From RYN-122 sp963761655 (GTDB lineage Bacteria; Actinomycetota; Actinomycetes; Mycobacteriales; SCTD01), in contig CAVXHI010000001.1 of assembly GCA_963761655.1 (NCBI GenBank), positions 372,001-436,000 of the forward strand: 64,000 nt of DNA, written 5' to 3'. Position 1 is the first letter of the stretch. Each line of letters begins with the position of its first letter. Positions 1-8,113 of the stretch are shown here, piece by piece. The notes below the pieces were generated by a model. The model worked only from the letters and a program-made list of their open reading frames with translations. It did not search any database and was not told the origin of the DNA. Both the position numbers and the translations under genes were made by a program.

Positions 1-194
1 GGATGACACCACTCAAAGTCGGGGAACCCTTCGCCGGAACGTCGGCATGGCGATCCCGAGCCAAGCCGGGGGCGACCCCGGAAGGTGTAGAGACTGGACG
101 GGTGGCACCTACAGCGCGCGAGCGTCAGGGTGAAGGGACAGTCCAGACCACGAACGCCCGAACGTGGGCGGCGTCGAAAGACGAAGTGGGATCG
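1..194 (+). ncRNA. Group I self-splicing intron, 3' portion (IC3-like), interrupting a tRNA
   Basis: The stretch carries the conserved core of a small group I intron. P7 strands AGACTGG (91-97) and ACAGTCC (138-144) are present. An ACACC near position 6 can pair with GGTGT at 84-88 as P3, and a GAGCCAAGCC-type joining segment lies near 58-68. The order closely parallels the known Azoarcus tRNA-Ile and cyanobacterial tRNA-Leu introns. It ends in G194, the expected terminal omega-G, and the next base starts a tRNA 3' half. P1, P2 and the 5' splice site lie before the window. No ORF is needed inside it, as is usual for tRNA group I introns. Confidence 0.8.
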
Positions 195-233
195 TTAATC
201 CGTTGGTTGCCGGTTCGAGCCCGGCGGGGCCCA
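195..233 (+). tRNA. tRNA 3' exon, probably tRNA-Lys(UUU)
   Basis: The exon starts TTAA, then an anticodon-stem strand (199-203), a 5-nt variable loop (204-208), a perfect T arm (GCCGG 209-213, loop TTCGAGC, CCGGC 221-225), an acceptor strand GGGGCCC (226-232) and discriminator A233. CCA is not encoded. The two T are positions 35-36 of the anticodon and AA are positions 37-38, so the anticodon is NUU. Group I introns need U before the 5' splice site, which makes UUU (Lys) likelier than GUU (Asn). The insertion point, after nucleotide 34, is the same as in cyanobacterial tRNA-Leu(UAA). The 5' exon is outside the window. Confidence 0.7.
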
Positions 234-266
234 CAAGAATGTCGTACCCGGGCGCGAGAATGTTCC

Positions 267-770
267 GTGGACGTCGTGAAGACCTGCGTCACCTGCCATG
301 AAGCTCAGGCGCGGAGCGAGTTCAACAAGCGGGCGGCGGCCGCAGACGGGCTGCAGTCCCGCTGTCGCACGTGCTGCCGCGTCTGGTACGAGCGCAACCG
401 GACCGAGCACGTGGCGAACGTGCTGCAGCGCAACAGGCGGGTGCGCGAGGAGTACCAGCGCAGGCTGTTCGAGTTCCTCGCGCGGCACCCGTGCGTCGAC
501 TGCGGGGAGCGCGACGCCGTCGTCCTGGAGTTCGACCACCGGGAGGGGGTCGAGAAGCTCGGAGACGTGACGCGGATGGTGAACATCCTCGCGTCCTGGA
601 AGACGGTGGAGGCCGAGATGGCGAAGTGCGAGGTCTGCTGCGCGAACTGCCACCGCCGTAGGACTGCCCGGCGCGCGAACCAGCGGCGGCACCGGTTCCA
701 GCTCGCGCTGGAGGCGCAGGAGCGGCGGGTGCTCGCGGACGCATGGGCAGAGGCCTGGCAGGACTCGTGA
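267..770 (+). CDS. HNH endonuclease-like zinc-finger protein
   Basis: A basic protein of about 167 residues. An N-terminal CxxC pair (CVTC, then CRTC after about 25 residues) resembles a zinc ribbon. It is followed by an HNH-type core with CVDC, an EFDH motif and a C-terminal CANCH motif. The Asp-His and final Asn/His positions match the beta-beta-alpha metal fold of HNH nucleases. GTG 267 is chosen because the frame upstream runs through the tRNA exon; GTG 276 is an alternative. It starts 33 bases after the intron-split tRNA. It may be a free-standing homing-type nuclease or a common phage-type HNH protein; the target is unknown. Confidence 0.65.
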   Translation: MDVVKTCVTCHEAQARSEFNKRAAAADGLQSRCRTCCRVWYERNRTEHVANVLQRNRRVREEYQRRLFEFLARHPCVDCGERDAVVLEFDHREGVEKLGDVTRMVNILASWKTVEAEMAKCEVCCANCHRRRTARRANQRRHRFQLALEAQERRVLADAWAEAWQDS

Positions 771-783
771 TCGACTGCGGTCC

Positions 784-1621
784 GTGACCGCCGTCCTGCT
801 CGCCCTGCTCACGGCGCTCTGCTACGGCCTGGCCAACTACCTCGGCCCCGTCCTCACCCGCTCCCACCCGCTCGGCGCGGTGCTGCTGGTCGGTCAGGTC
901 GTCGGCGTCGTCGGGGCGGCCGTGCTGGTGCTGGTCACCGGCGACCCGCACCCCGGCCGCAGCGCCCTGCTCCACGGCGTCGCGGCGGGGGTCTGCAACG
1001 GCCTCGCCCTGGCCAGCCTCTACACGGCGGCCGCCGCCGGGCCGCTGTCCATCGTGCTGCCGATCGGCGCGACCGGGTCGATCGTCCCGGTCGCGGTGGC
1101 CCTCCTGACGGGCGAGCGGCCCAGCGCCCTGCAGCTGCTCGGCATCCCGCTCGCCGTCGTCGGCGTCGTGCCTCGCGGCGGCTCGGGACGCAGGCGCCCC
1201 GCAGCAGGCGACCGGCCGCACGATCGTCCTGGCACTGGCCAGCGCCGTCGCCTTCGGGGGCTTCCTGACCCTGTTCGGGCGCGCCTCGGGCGACGGCCTG
1301 TCCTGGGCCGTGTTCAGCAGCCGGGCCGCCCTGGTCGTCTGCACGGCCGGGGTCCTGCTCGCCCGCCGGCGCAGCATCCGGGTCCCCGCCGGGGTCGTGC
1401 CGGCGCTCGCGGTGCCCGGTGTGCTGCTGCTCGTCGGCACGGTGTCCTACGGCGAGGCGACCACGCAGGGGCTGGTCAGCGTCGTCGCCGTCCTCGCGAC
1501 CCTGGCCCCGGTCGTGACGGTGACGATGGCCGTCGTCCTGCTCGGGGAGCGGCTGGCCCGGCGGCAGCAGGTCGGCGTCGTCACCGCGCTGCTCGGCGTG
1601 GTCCTGCTCGCGGCAGGATGA
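784..1621 (+). pseudogene. EamA/DMT-family transporter (frameshifted)
   Basis: The two halves form one multi-spanning membrane protein of about 280 residues typical of EamA drug/metabolite transporters: ten hydrophobic segments in two five-helix repeats. The first half is read from GTG 784. From about 1175 the family-like sequence continues in another frame (motifs such as GEATTQGL and LLGERLARRQQ) to the TGA at 1619-1621. One missing base near 1170 explains the break, and both halves look unconstrained by decay, so an assembly error is likely. The next gene starts 5 bases after the stop, suggesting one transcript with the polyphosphate kinase. Substrate cannot be inferred. Confidence 0.7.
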
Positions 1622-1625
1622 CCGC

Positions 1626-2468
1626 ATGACCGTCCGCGAGCTCCTCGCCCTGCCCACCGCCGGCCTGCCGCTCGACGTCACCACGTACGACACCCGCGCC
1701 ACCCCCGGCTTCGACGGCGACAAGGCGCAGGCCCGCGAGGAGGTCGCCGACCTCGCGCCGCGACTGGCGGAGCTGCAGGAGCGGCTCTACGCCGAGGGGA
1801 AGGCGGGCGGGCGGCGTCGGGTGGTCCTCGTGCTGCAGGCGATGGACAGCGGGGGCAAGGACGGGGCGGTCAAGCACGTCGTCGGGCTGGTGAACCCGGC
1901 CGGCGTGAAGATCACCGCGTTCGGGCCGCCGACGGAGGAGGAGCGCTCGCACGACTTCCTGTGGCGGGTCGAGAAGGCCGTCCCGGAGGCGGGTCTGGTC
2001 GGGGTGTTCAACCGGAGCCACTACGAGGACGTCCTGATCGTCCGGGTGCACGACCTCGTGCCGCCGGCCGAGTGGGAGACCCGGTACGACCGGATCAACG
2101 CCTGGGAGGCGTCGCTCGCGGGAGAGGGCGTCGTGTTCGTCAAGGTGTTCCTGCACATCAGCCGCGACGAGCAGAAGGAGCGCCTGCTCGCGCGCCTCGA
2201 CGACGAGACCAAGCACTGGAAGGTCAACCCCGGGGACCTCACGGAGCGCGAGAGCTGGGACGCCTACCAGGAGGCGTTCTCGGTCGCGCTGCAGCGCTGC
2301 TCCACCGACGTCGCCCCCTGGTACCTGCTCCCGGCCGACCGCAAGTGGTACCGCGACTGGGCGCTGACCCACCTGCTCGTCGAGGTGCTCGAGGGCCTGG
2401 ACCCGCAGTGGCCGACGCCCGAGGGCCTGGACCTCGAGGGCATGCGGAAGGCCCTGCGGGAGAGCTAG
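1626..2468 (+). CDS. ppk2: Polyphosphate kinase 2 family protein
   Basis: 280 residues, the size of single-domain PPK2 enzymes, which transfer phosphate between polyphosphate and nucleoside mono- or diphosphates in the cytoplasm. The Walker A-like loop AMDSGGKDGAVK is at residues 72-83, the Walker B-like NRSHYEDV at 129-136, and the lid region contains the usual KHWKVNPGD stretch. ATG 1626 has AGGA seven bases upstream. The stop overlaps the convergent TetR gene by 4 bases. Whether it favours AMP (class II) or NDP (class I) cannot be told from the sequence alone. It fits the phosphate theme of the window but is not next to the pst genes. Confidence 0.9.
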   Translation: MTVRELLALPTAGLPLDVTTYDTRATPGFDGDKAQAREEVADLAPRLAELQERLYAEGKAGGRRRVVLVLQAMDSGGKDGAVKHVVGLVNPAGVKITAFGPPTEEERSHDFLWRVEKAVPEAGLVGVFNRSHYEDVLIVRVHDLVPPAEWETRYDRINAWEASLAGEGVVFVKVFLHISRDEQKERLLARLDDETKHWKVNPGDLTERESWDAYQEAFSVALQRCSTDVAPWYLLPADRKWYRDWALTHLLVEVLEGLDPQWPTPEGLDLEGMRKALRES

Positions 2469-3043
2469 AGCCCGCGGGCGACCATGTCGAGCGTCCGCTC
2501 CACGACGCGCTCCCGCTCCGTCGCGGGCAGCCGCCCGAGCGGCCCCTCGGTGAGCAGCACGGAGAGGCCGTGCACCGCGGACCACGCAGCCGCCGACGCC
2601 CACGGACGCCGTTCCGCGGGCAGGACGCCGGCGTGCACGAGGTCGTCCAGGCACGCCTCGAGCAGGGCGAGCGGGTCGGCCGCGTCCGGTCCCGACGGCG
2701 CGTGCCGGCAGGCGACCTGGAACAGCCCGGGCTGCTCGGTCACGTACTCCACGTAGGCACGACCGGACGCCCGGAAGCGGTCCACGGCGTCGGCGCCCGC
2801 CTCGGAGGTGCGGGCCGTGATCCGGTCCGCGAGCCCCGCCCGCCCGACGTCGCCCACCGCCTGCAGGAGGGCCGGCAGCCCGTCCGGGAAGTGCCGGTAC
2901 GCAGCCGACGCCGACACCCCGAGCCCCGCGGCGAGCTGGTTCAGGCGGACCGCCGGCTCCCCGCCCCGACGGGCCGCGTCCACGCCGGCCTGCACGAGCG
3001 CGGCCTGGAGGTCGCCGTGGTGGTAGCGCTCCCGGGCCGGCAC
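2465..3043 (-). CDS. TetR/AcrR-family transcriptional regulator
   Basis: 192 residues. The N-terminal helix-turn-helix (about residues 17-50: LNQLAAGLGVSASAAYRHF) is a classic TetR DNA-binding domain. The all-helical C-terminal half would bind ligand and dimerise. It is divergent from the two-gene unit starting at 3121, and the 77-bp gap holds two near-identical 18-bp sites, so it most likely represses itself and those genes. The start codon is GTG. Confidence 0.88.
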   Translation of the reverse strand: MPARERYHHGDLQAALVQAGVDAARRGGEPAVRLNQLAAGLGVSASAAYRHFPDGLPALLQAVGDVGRAGLADRITARTSEAGADAVDRFRASGRAYVEYVTEQPGLFQVACRHAPSGPDAADPLALLEACLDDLVHAGVLPAERRPWASAAAWSAVHGLSVLLTEGPLGRLPATERERVVERTLDMVARGL

Positions 3044-3062
3044 CGGACCAGTGTGCCGCAGG

Positions 3063-3107
3063 TGTTGACAGCGTTCACATCAGAGGCCATGTTGGCACCG
3101 TTCACAT
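3063..3107. promoter_or_regulatory. Tandem operator-like repeats between divergent TetR and 3121 unit
   Basis: Two 18-bp direct repeats, 3063-3080 and 3090-3107, follow the pattern TGTTGRCANCGTTCACAT and differ at two positions. Their starts are 27 bp apart. Each is partly dyad-symmetric (GTnnAC..GTnnAC). They lie between the divergent start codons, so the TetR protein encoded at 2465-3043 is the obvious candidate binder. Confidence 0.6.
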
Positions 3108-3120
3108 GAGGGGAGAGCCC

Positions 3121-3798
3121 GTGATCGTCACCTGGACCGCCCTGCGGTCGACCACCCCGTCCGACGTCTGCCCGTGGTCGCCCGAGGGGGCGGACTTCGC
3201 GCAGGCCGGGCAGTCCGGGGCCGGCCGCGCCGAGGTCCCGTCGTTCGACGGCACCTGGTGGTCGGTGCTCGCCACCTGGCCCTCGGAGGCCGCCGCCCGC
3301 GCCGCCGCGCCCGACGTCGAGAGCGCCTGGCACGTCGTCCTGGAGGCAGCCGCCTTCCGCGGCGACGCCGTCCTGTCGGGCGGCGCCCGCCCCTTCGCCT
3401 CCCTGCCGACGGCGGGCAGGACCGCCGGGGCGTCCGCCGTCGTCACGCTGGCGGGGCTCGGCCCGGACCAGGCCCGCGGCGAGGAGTTCTTCGCCCGGTT
3501 CGTCGACCTCGGCCAGGACGTCGAGCAGGCCCCCGGGCACGTCGCGGCCCTGGTGCAGGCGCCCGACGACGGCGCCGTCCTGACGTTCTCGGCCTGGGAC
3601 AGCCTGCGGTCGGCCGTCACCTGGGCCTACCACCGCCCGCGCCACGCGGCGACGGTCGAGCGCCAGGAGGAGCACGCCCTGGTGGCCACCTCCGGCTTCC
3701 TGCGCTGCGCCGTCCTGGCCAGCTCCGGCCGCCTCGGCGACCGCCCCGACCCCCTCGCCGGCCTGACCGGCACCGTGACGAGGAGAGTCAGCGCATGA
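3121..3798 (+). CDS. Hypothetical protein, possible dimeric alpha/beta-barrel (CrtA-like)
   Basis: About 225 residues with no clear catalytic motif. The pattern of two repeated beta-alpha-beta halves and Trp-rich strands (TWTALR near the start, then TWWSVLATW and AVTWAYHRP) recalls the dimeric alpha/beta-barrel proteins annotated as spheroidene monooxygenase-like. That match is tentative. GTG 3121 is preferred to ATG 3106 because AGGGGAG lies at an ideal distance before it and ATG 3106 falls inside the operator repeat. It overlaps the next gene by 4 bases and is probably repressed by the divergent TetR protein. Confidence 0.6.
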   Translation: MIVTWTALRSTTPSDVCPWSPEGADFAQAGQSGAGRAEVPSFDGTWWSVLATWPSEAAARAAAPDVESAWHVVLEAAAFRGDAVLSGGARPFASLPTAGRTAGASAVVTLAGLGPDQARGEEFFARFVDLGQDVEQAPGHVAALVQAPDDGAVLTFSAWDSLRSAVTWAYHRPRHAATVERQEEHALVATSGFLRCAVLASSGRLGDRPDPLAGLTGTVTRRVSA

Positions 3799-4142
3799 AC
3801 ACGGTCGACGGCATCGGCGCGTACGGCGACGCCTGGCTCTGCGAGGACCCCGCCGAGCGGGCCCGCCTGCTCGAGCGGTGCTGGGCCCCCGGCGCCGTCT
3901 ACTGCGACCCGCTGGCGTTCGTGGTCGGCGCGGAGGCGCTGTCGGAGCACATCGCCGGGACGCAGGCGTCCCTCGCGGGCGGACGCGTCCAGGTGACTGC
4001 CGAGGCGGTGCGGCACCACGACAGCGCGCACTTCCCCTGGTCGATCACCGACGCCGCAGGCGCCACGGTCATGACCGGGTTCGACGTCGTCCAGCTCGAC
4101 GACACCGGGCGGATCACCCGGCTGACCGGGTTCTTCGACTGA
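3795..4142 (+). CDS. NTF2-like/SnoaL-like domain protein
   Basis: 115 residues with the layout of small NTF2-fold proteins: helical start, then a curved sheet ending in TRLTGFFD, a motif often seen in SnoaL-like proteins annotated as nuclear transport factor 2 family. The ATG overlaps the upstream stop (ATGA), with AGGAGAG as ribosome site, so the two are translationally coupled. It could be a small isomerase, cyclase or binding protein; no substrate is indicated. Confidence 0.7.
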   Translation: MNTVDGIGAYGDAWLCEDPAERARLLERCWAPGAVYCDPLAFVVGAEALSEHIAGTQASLAGGRVQVTAEAVRHHDSAHFPWSITDAAGATVMTGFDVVQLDDTGRITRLTGFFD

Positions 4143-4148
4143 CGGCCC

Positions 4149-4212
4149 TCGATCAACGGAAGCTGAGGTGCTGTCCAGCGCGCTGAACGCTGTCTCAGGT
4201 GCCGTCGATCAC
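4149..4212. terminator. Bidirectional terminator-like dyad, copy 1 of a dispersed element
   Basis: GATCAACGG (4151-4159) pairs imperfectly with CCGTCGATC (4202-4210), and CTGAG (4163-4167) with CTCAG (4194-4198). It lies in the short gap between two convergent genes. A much better-paired relative occurs at 41438-41508, also between convergent genes. Confidence 0.5.
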
Positions 4213-4886
4213 GGAGTGGGAGGGGGAGCGGGCGGTGCCAGCCGGGCCAGCAGGTCGGGCAGAGGCAGGTCGTCGAGGTCGCCCAGCCGGGTCTGCATCG
4301 CCAGCCCGAGGCCGGCCATGCAGATGGTGCTGTCGATGAACGCCTCGAGGTCGGACGGCCACGGGAACGACGGCGTGGCGATCAGCAGCGACGCGACGCC
4401 GTGCGCGGCGGCCCACAGCCGCAGCCCCAGGTCGACGGGCTCCCCGACCAGGACGCCGTCGTCGAGGCAGGCCTGCACCGAGTCGACGAGGTGCCCGAAC
4501 GCCCCGCTGGCCACGGTGAGGTCGTCGGTGCGGCGCTGCATCAGCACGATCCGGTAGTGCTCGGGGTTCGCCAGGGCGAAGTGCACGTAGGCGTTGCCCT
4601 GGGCGCGCAGCGCCTCGAACGCGTGGGGGGCGCCGTCGGAAGCGGACCGCATGACGACGTGCAGGGCGTCGAACACCCGGGCGCAGACGGCGTCGAGCAG
4701 GGCCTGCTTGTCGGCGAAGTGCAGGTAGATGCTCGGCACGCTGACGCCCACCCGGGCCGCGACCGCCCGCAGCGAGACGGCGTCCTCGTCGTCGGTCTCG
4801 GCGAGCAGGTCCATGGCGGCCTGCAGCACCTCGCCGCGCAGCTCCGCGCCCTGCCCGCGCGGGGCCCGGCGCCGGGCCTCAGGCAT
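4209..4886 (-). CDS. TetR/AcrR-family regulator of the adjacent MMPL transporter
   Basis: 225 residues: TetR helix-turn-helix at about 38-58 (AVAARVGVSVPSIYLHF) and a helical C-terminal domain of the WHG type often seen beside transporters. It starts inside the last codons of the MMPL gene (8-base overlap), so both are on one transcript. A near-perfect operator palindrome precedes that transcript at 7079-7107, consistent with autoregulated repression of the exporter. Confidence 0.88.
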   Translation of the reverse strand: MPEARRRAPRGQGAELRGEVLQAAMDLLAETDDEDAVSLRAVAARVGVSVPSIYLHFADKQALLDAVCARVFDALHVVMRSASDGAPHAFEALRAQGNAYVHFALANPEHYRIVLMQRRTDDLTVASGAFGHLVDSVQACLDDGVLVGEPVDLGLRLWAAAHGVASLLIATPSFPWPSDLEAFIDSTICMAGLGLAMQTRLGDLDDLPLPDLLARLAPPAPPPTP

Positions 4887-7062
4887 CCACGAGCTCCTCG
4901 CGCAGCCCCACCCGCTCGTGCACCTTCCGCAGCGGCGCGGGCGCCCACCAGTTCAGGTCACCGGCCAGCCGCATGAACGCCGGCACCAGGATGCCGCGCA
5001 CGAGCGACGCGTCGACCAGGACGGCGAGCGCGGTGCCGAGCCCGAGCAGCTTGATGAAGGCGATGTCCGACGAGACGAACGACAGGAACACCAGGGCCAG
5101 CAGGCCCGCTGCGGCCGTGACCAGCCCGCCGGTGCGCTCGAGCCCGAGGGCGACCGCCCGGGTGTTGTCGCCGGTCAGGTCGTACTCCTCCTTGATCCGG
5201 GACAGCAGGAACACCTCGTAGTCCATCGACAGCCCGAACAGCACGCAGAACATGAGGATCGGGATGGTGGTGTCGAGGGTGCCCGTGACGATCGGGTCGC
5301 CGATCAGCCCGGTCAGGTGCCCCTCCTGGAACACCCACACCATGGCCCCGAACGTCGCGGTCAGCGACAGCAGGTTGAGCACCACGGCCTTGACCGGCAC
5401 GACGACGCTCCCGGTGAACAGGAACAGCAGGACGAAGGTCGCCAGCCCGATGAGGCCGAGGGCGAGCGGCAGCTTCCCGCCCAACGACGCCTTGGTGTCG
5501 ACCAGCGCGGCCGCCTGCCCGCCGACGAGGGCCTCCCCGGTCGGCGACGGCACGGCCCGCAGGTCCCGCACGAGCTGCTCGGCGGCCCGCCCGTAGCCGT
5601 CGCCCGCGGGGACGACGCTGAGCCAGCTGCCCGGGCCCGCGCCGAAGCGCACGCTCGCCGGCGTCGGCGCGGCGACCCGCAGGCCGCCCGCGTAGGAGCC
5701 GGACAGCGCGTCGACGCGGTCGACGTCGGGCAGGGCGGACAGGCGGGAGGCGAACCGGGCGAGCGCGAGGTCGGGGGCCGAGCCGGGCGTCACGACGCTC
5801 AGCGCCAGCGGCTCGTTGCTCGGGAAGGCGGTGCGGAGCGTCTCGGCGACGGTGTGCCCGGAGGCCTCGCGCGGCAGCACGCGGTCGTCCGGCAGCCCGA
5901 ACCGGACGTCGAGGAACGGGGCGCCGGCGACCAGCAGCAGCACGACGACGGCGGTCCCGAAGCCGACCGGACGGCGCATGACCCGCAGGGCGAGGCCGTG
6001 CCAGAAGCCGCCCGAGCCCCGCGGGATCCGCAGGGCCTTGCGCAGGTCGTAGCGGTCGAGCCGGTCGCCGAGGGCGGCCACCGCGGCGGGCAGGACGAGC
6101 AGGGCCCCCAGCAGCGCGAACAGCACCGCCCCGATGCCGGCGTAGGCGAACGAGCGCAGGAAGTACAGGGGGAAGACCAGCAGGGCCGAGAGGCTGAGCA
6201 GCACGGTGAGGGCGCTGAACAGGACGGTCCGGCCCGCGGTCCGCAGCATGGTGACGACGGCCTCGCCGCGGTCGACGCCGCCGGCGACCTCCTCGCGGTA
6301 CCGCGTCAGCAGGAACAGGCTGTAGTCGATGCCGAGGCCGAGGCCGAGCGACACCGCGAGGTTGACCGCGTAGACGCTGACCGGCGTCGCCTGGGCGAGC
6401 AGGTGCAGGAACAGGAACGTGCCGAGGATCGACAGGACGCCGACGAGCAGGGGCAGCACCGCGGCGACGGCGCTGCCGAACACGAGGACCAGCAGGACCG
6501 CGGTGACCGGGACGGCGACCGACTCCGCCCGGGCGAGGTCGTGCTCGATGGTGTCGCCGACCTGGCGGAACACCTCCGTCTCCCCGCCGACCTCGACCGT
6601 GAGCGGCCCGGCCGTCCCCCGGTACCGCGGCCCGAGGGCCTCGACCCGGTCGATCTGCGCGTCCTCGCCCCCGGTGAGCCGGGCCAGGACGACCGTCCGG
6701 GTGAGGTCGCGGCTCAGCAGCGGTGCGGGCCGGCCGCTCGTCCACCAGGAGGTGACGGCCGTGACCCCGGGCTCGGCTGCCAGCCGGGCCACGAGGGCCT
6801 CCCCGGCCGCGACGGCGGCGACGCTGCCGACCCCGCCGGGTGCCGTGACCAGGAGGGCGAGGTTCGGGGCGCCGGCCCCGAACTCGCGCTCGAGCAGGGC
6901 GCTCGCCCGGGACGACTCGGACGCCGCGTCGTCGAAGCCGCCGGCGGACAGCTCCTGCGCCACGCCGCCCCCGACCGCGCCGGCGAGCACGAGGAACAGC
7001 AGCGCGAGGACGAGCACCCGGCGTCGCGAGCGGACGAGGACGGGGGCGAGACGAGCGAGCAC
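4879..7062 (-). CDS. MMPL-family RND transporter
   Basis: 727 residues from GTG 7062, chosen for the GGAGG just upstream; longer in-frame extensions lack membrane-protein character. The layout is typical of MMPL proteins: an N-terminal membrane helix, a periplasmic domain, five to six helices with the GIDYSLFLLTRY motif, then a second periplasmic domain and helices with LSMDYEVFLLSRIKEE. The Asp-Tyr pairs in these motifs belong to the proton relay. Family members export lipids, glycolipids or hydrophobic compounds across the inner membrane. The cargo here is unknown. It is followed by its own TetR regulator. Confidence 0.9.
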   Translation of the reverse strand: MLARLAPVLVRSRRRVLVLALLFLVLAGAVGGGVAQELSAGGFDDAASESSRASALLEREFGAGAPNLALLVTAPGGVGSVAAVAAGEALVARLAAEPGVTAVTSWWTSGRPAPLLSRDLTRTVVLARLTGGEDAQIDRVEALGPRYRGTAGPLTVEVGGETEVFRQVGDTIEHDLARAESVAVPVTAVLLVLVFGSAVAAVLPLLVGVLSILGTFLFLHLLAQATPVSVYAVNLAVSLGLGLGIDYSLFLLTRYREEVAGGVDRGEAVVTMLRTAGRTVLFSALTVLLSLSALLVFPLYFLRSFAYAGIGAVLFALLGALLVLPAAVAALGDRLDRYDLRKALRIPRGSGGFWHGLALRVMRRPVGFGTAVVVLLLVAGAPFLDVRFGLPDDRVLPREASGHTVAETLRTAFPSNEPLALSVVTPGSAPDLALARFASRLSALPDVDRVDALSGSYAGGLRVAAPTPASVRFGAGPGSWLSVVPAGDGYGRAAEQLVRDLRAVPSPTGEALVGGQAAALVDTKASLGGKLPLALGLIGLATFVLLFLFTGSVVVPVKAVVLNLLSLTATFGAMVWVFQEGHLTGLIGDPIVTGTLDTTIPILMFCVLFGLSMDYEVFLLSRIKEEYDLTGDNTRAVALGLERTGGLVTAAAGLLALVFLSFVSSDIAFIKLLGLGTALAVLVDASLVRGILVPAFMRLAGDLNWWAPAPLRKVHERVGLREELVDA

Positions 7063-7078
7063 GAGGGCCTCCAGACGA

Positions 7079-7107
7079 GTTAGCGTCGCTAACCTAGCTC
7101 CGCTAAG
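7079..7107. promoter_or_regulatory. TetR-type double operator upstream of MMPL-TetR operon
   Basis: A perfect 7-1-7 palindrome, GTTAGCG-T-CGCTAAC (7079-7093), is followed by a second, weaker site with TAGC and GCTA arms at 7095-7105 and the same 3-bp centre spacing. Both lie 17-45 bp upstream of the MMPL start codon. The product of 4209-4886 is the likely ligand. Confidence 0.65.
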
Positions 7108-7207
7108 TCGAATGGAGGAGGGTCGAGGCGGCAGGGGTGCGGCACGTGCGTCCGCTCCCCTCTGACACGCTGCCGACGGACCAACACCCGAGCCTGAGGA
7201 GCACCCC

Positions 7208-8113
7208 ATGAGCAGCAGCGACGGGCGCGTCGTCGCCATCACCGGCGCCGGCGCGGGCATCGGCCGGGCCGAGGCCCTGCTGTTCGCGCAGGAGGGCGCC
7301 CGCGTCGTCGTCAACGACGTCAGCGCGGACGGGGCGAACGCCGTCGTCGAGGAGATCACGGCGGCGGGCGGCGAGGCCGTCGTGAACACCGATGACATCA
7401 GCGACTGGGACGGCGCCGGGCGCTTCGTCCAGCAGGCCATCGACACCTTCGGCAGCATCGACACGCTGGTCAACAACGCCGGCATCCTGCGCGACAAGAT
7501 GTTCGTGAACATGAGCGTGGACGACTGGGACGCCGTCATGAAGGTGCACCTGCGCGGCACGTTCTGCCCGAGCAAGCACGCCGTCGCCTACTGGCGCGAG
7601 CAGTCCAAGGCGGGCACCCAGAAGATCGCCCGGATCGTCAACACGAGCAGCCCGTCGGGCATCTACGGCAACATCGGCCAGGCCAACTACGGCGCGGCCA
7701 AGGCCGGCATCGCCGCCTTCACGCAGATCCTCGGCGAGGAGCTGTGGCGCTACGGCGTGCTCACCAACGCCATCGCCCCGAGCGCCCTGACCGCCATGAC
7801 CGAGGGCCTCACCGGCTACGTCGACCGGCTCAAGGAGATCGAGGAGCGCACCGGCTGGAAGAACCCGGGCGGCCCCGAGAACATCGTGCCGCTCGTCGTC
7901 TGGCTCGGGTCACCGCTGTGCACCAGCAACGGCAAGGTCTACGACGTCCGCGCCGGCCACGTCGACGTCGCCCGCGGCTGGGAGCCCGGACCGGCGTACA
8001 CCAAGGAGGGCCCGTTCGAGGTCGCCGAGCTGGACGAGGTGCTGCCGGGCCTGCTCGCCGACAGCCCCACGCAGGTCGACATGCACGGGAGCGCCAAGAA
8101 CTACGGCGTCTAG
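7208..8113 (+). CDS. SDR-family oxidoreductase (3-hydroxyacyl-CoA dehydrogenase type)
   Basis: 301 residues, longer than classical 250-residue SDRs. The cofactor loop TGAGAGIG is at 12-19, NNAG follows at about 88, and the active-site Ser (NTSSPSG) and YGAAK are present. The sequence style and C-terminal extension resemble the dehydrogenase half of peroxisomal multifunctional enzyme type 2, so an NAD(P)-dependent (3R)-hydroxyacyl-CoA dehydrogenase role is plausible. It is divergent from the MMPL operon and overlaps the convergent folE remnant by 4 bases. Confidence 0.85.
   Translation: MSSSDGRVVAITGAGAGIGRAEALLFAQEGARVVVNDVSADGANAVVEEITAAGGEAVVNTDDISDWDGAGRFVQQAIDTFGSIDTLVNNAGILRDKMFVNMSVDDWDAVMKVHLRGTFCPSKHAVAYWREQSKAGTQKIARIVNTSSPSGIYGNIGQANYGAAKAGIAAFTQILGEELWRYGVLTNAIAPSALTAMTEGLTGYVDRLKEIEERTGWKNPGGPENIVPLVVWLGSPLCTSNGKVYDVRAGHVDVARGWEPGPAYTKEGPFEVAELDEVLPGLLADSPTQVDMHGSAKNYGV

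Noticed and set aside
3..266. N-terminal extension of the HNH frame
   Set aside because: It crosses the group I intron core and tRNA exon, so it cannot be the real protein start.
4729..7083. Long plus-strand ORF opposite the MMPL gene (and similar ones at 13045-14883, 14978-16525, 19287-21170 and 21374-23617)
   Set aside because: Antisense shadows caused by GC-rich third positions; compositions are Arg/Gly/Val-rich with no family motifs.
7063..7575. 170-residue N-terminal extension of the MMPL protein
   Set aside because: It runs antisense through the SDR gene and past the operators; GTG 7062 has a good ribosome site and the expected first helix.
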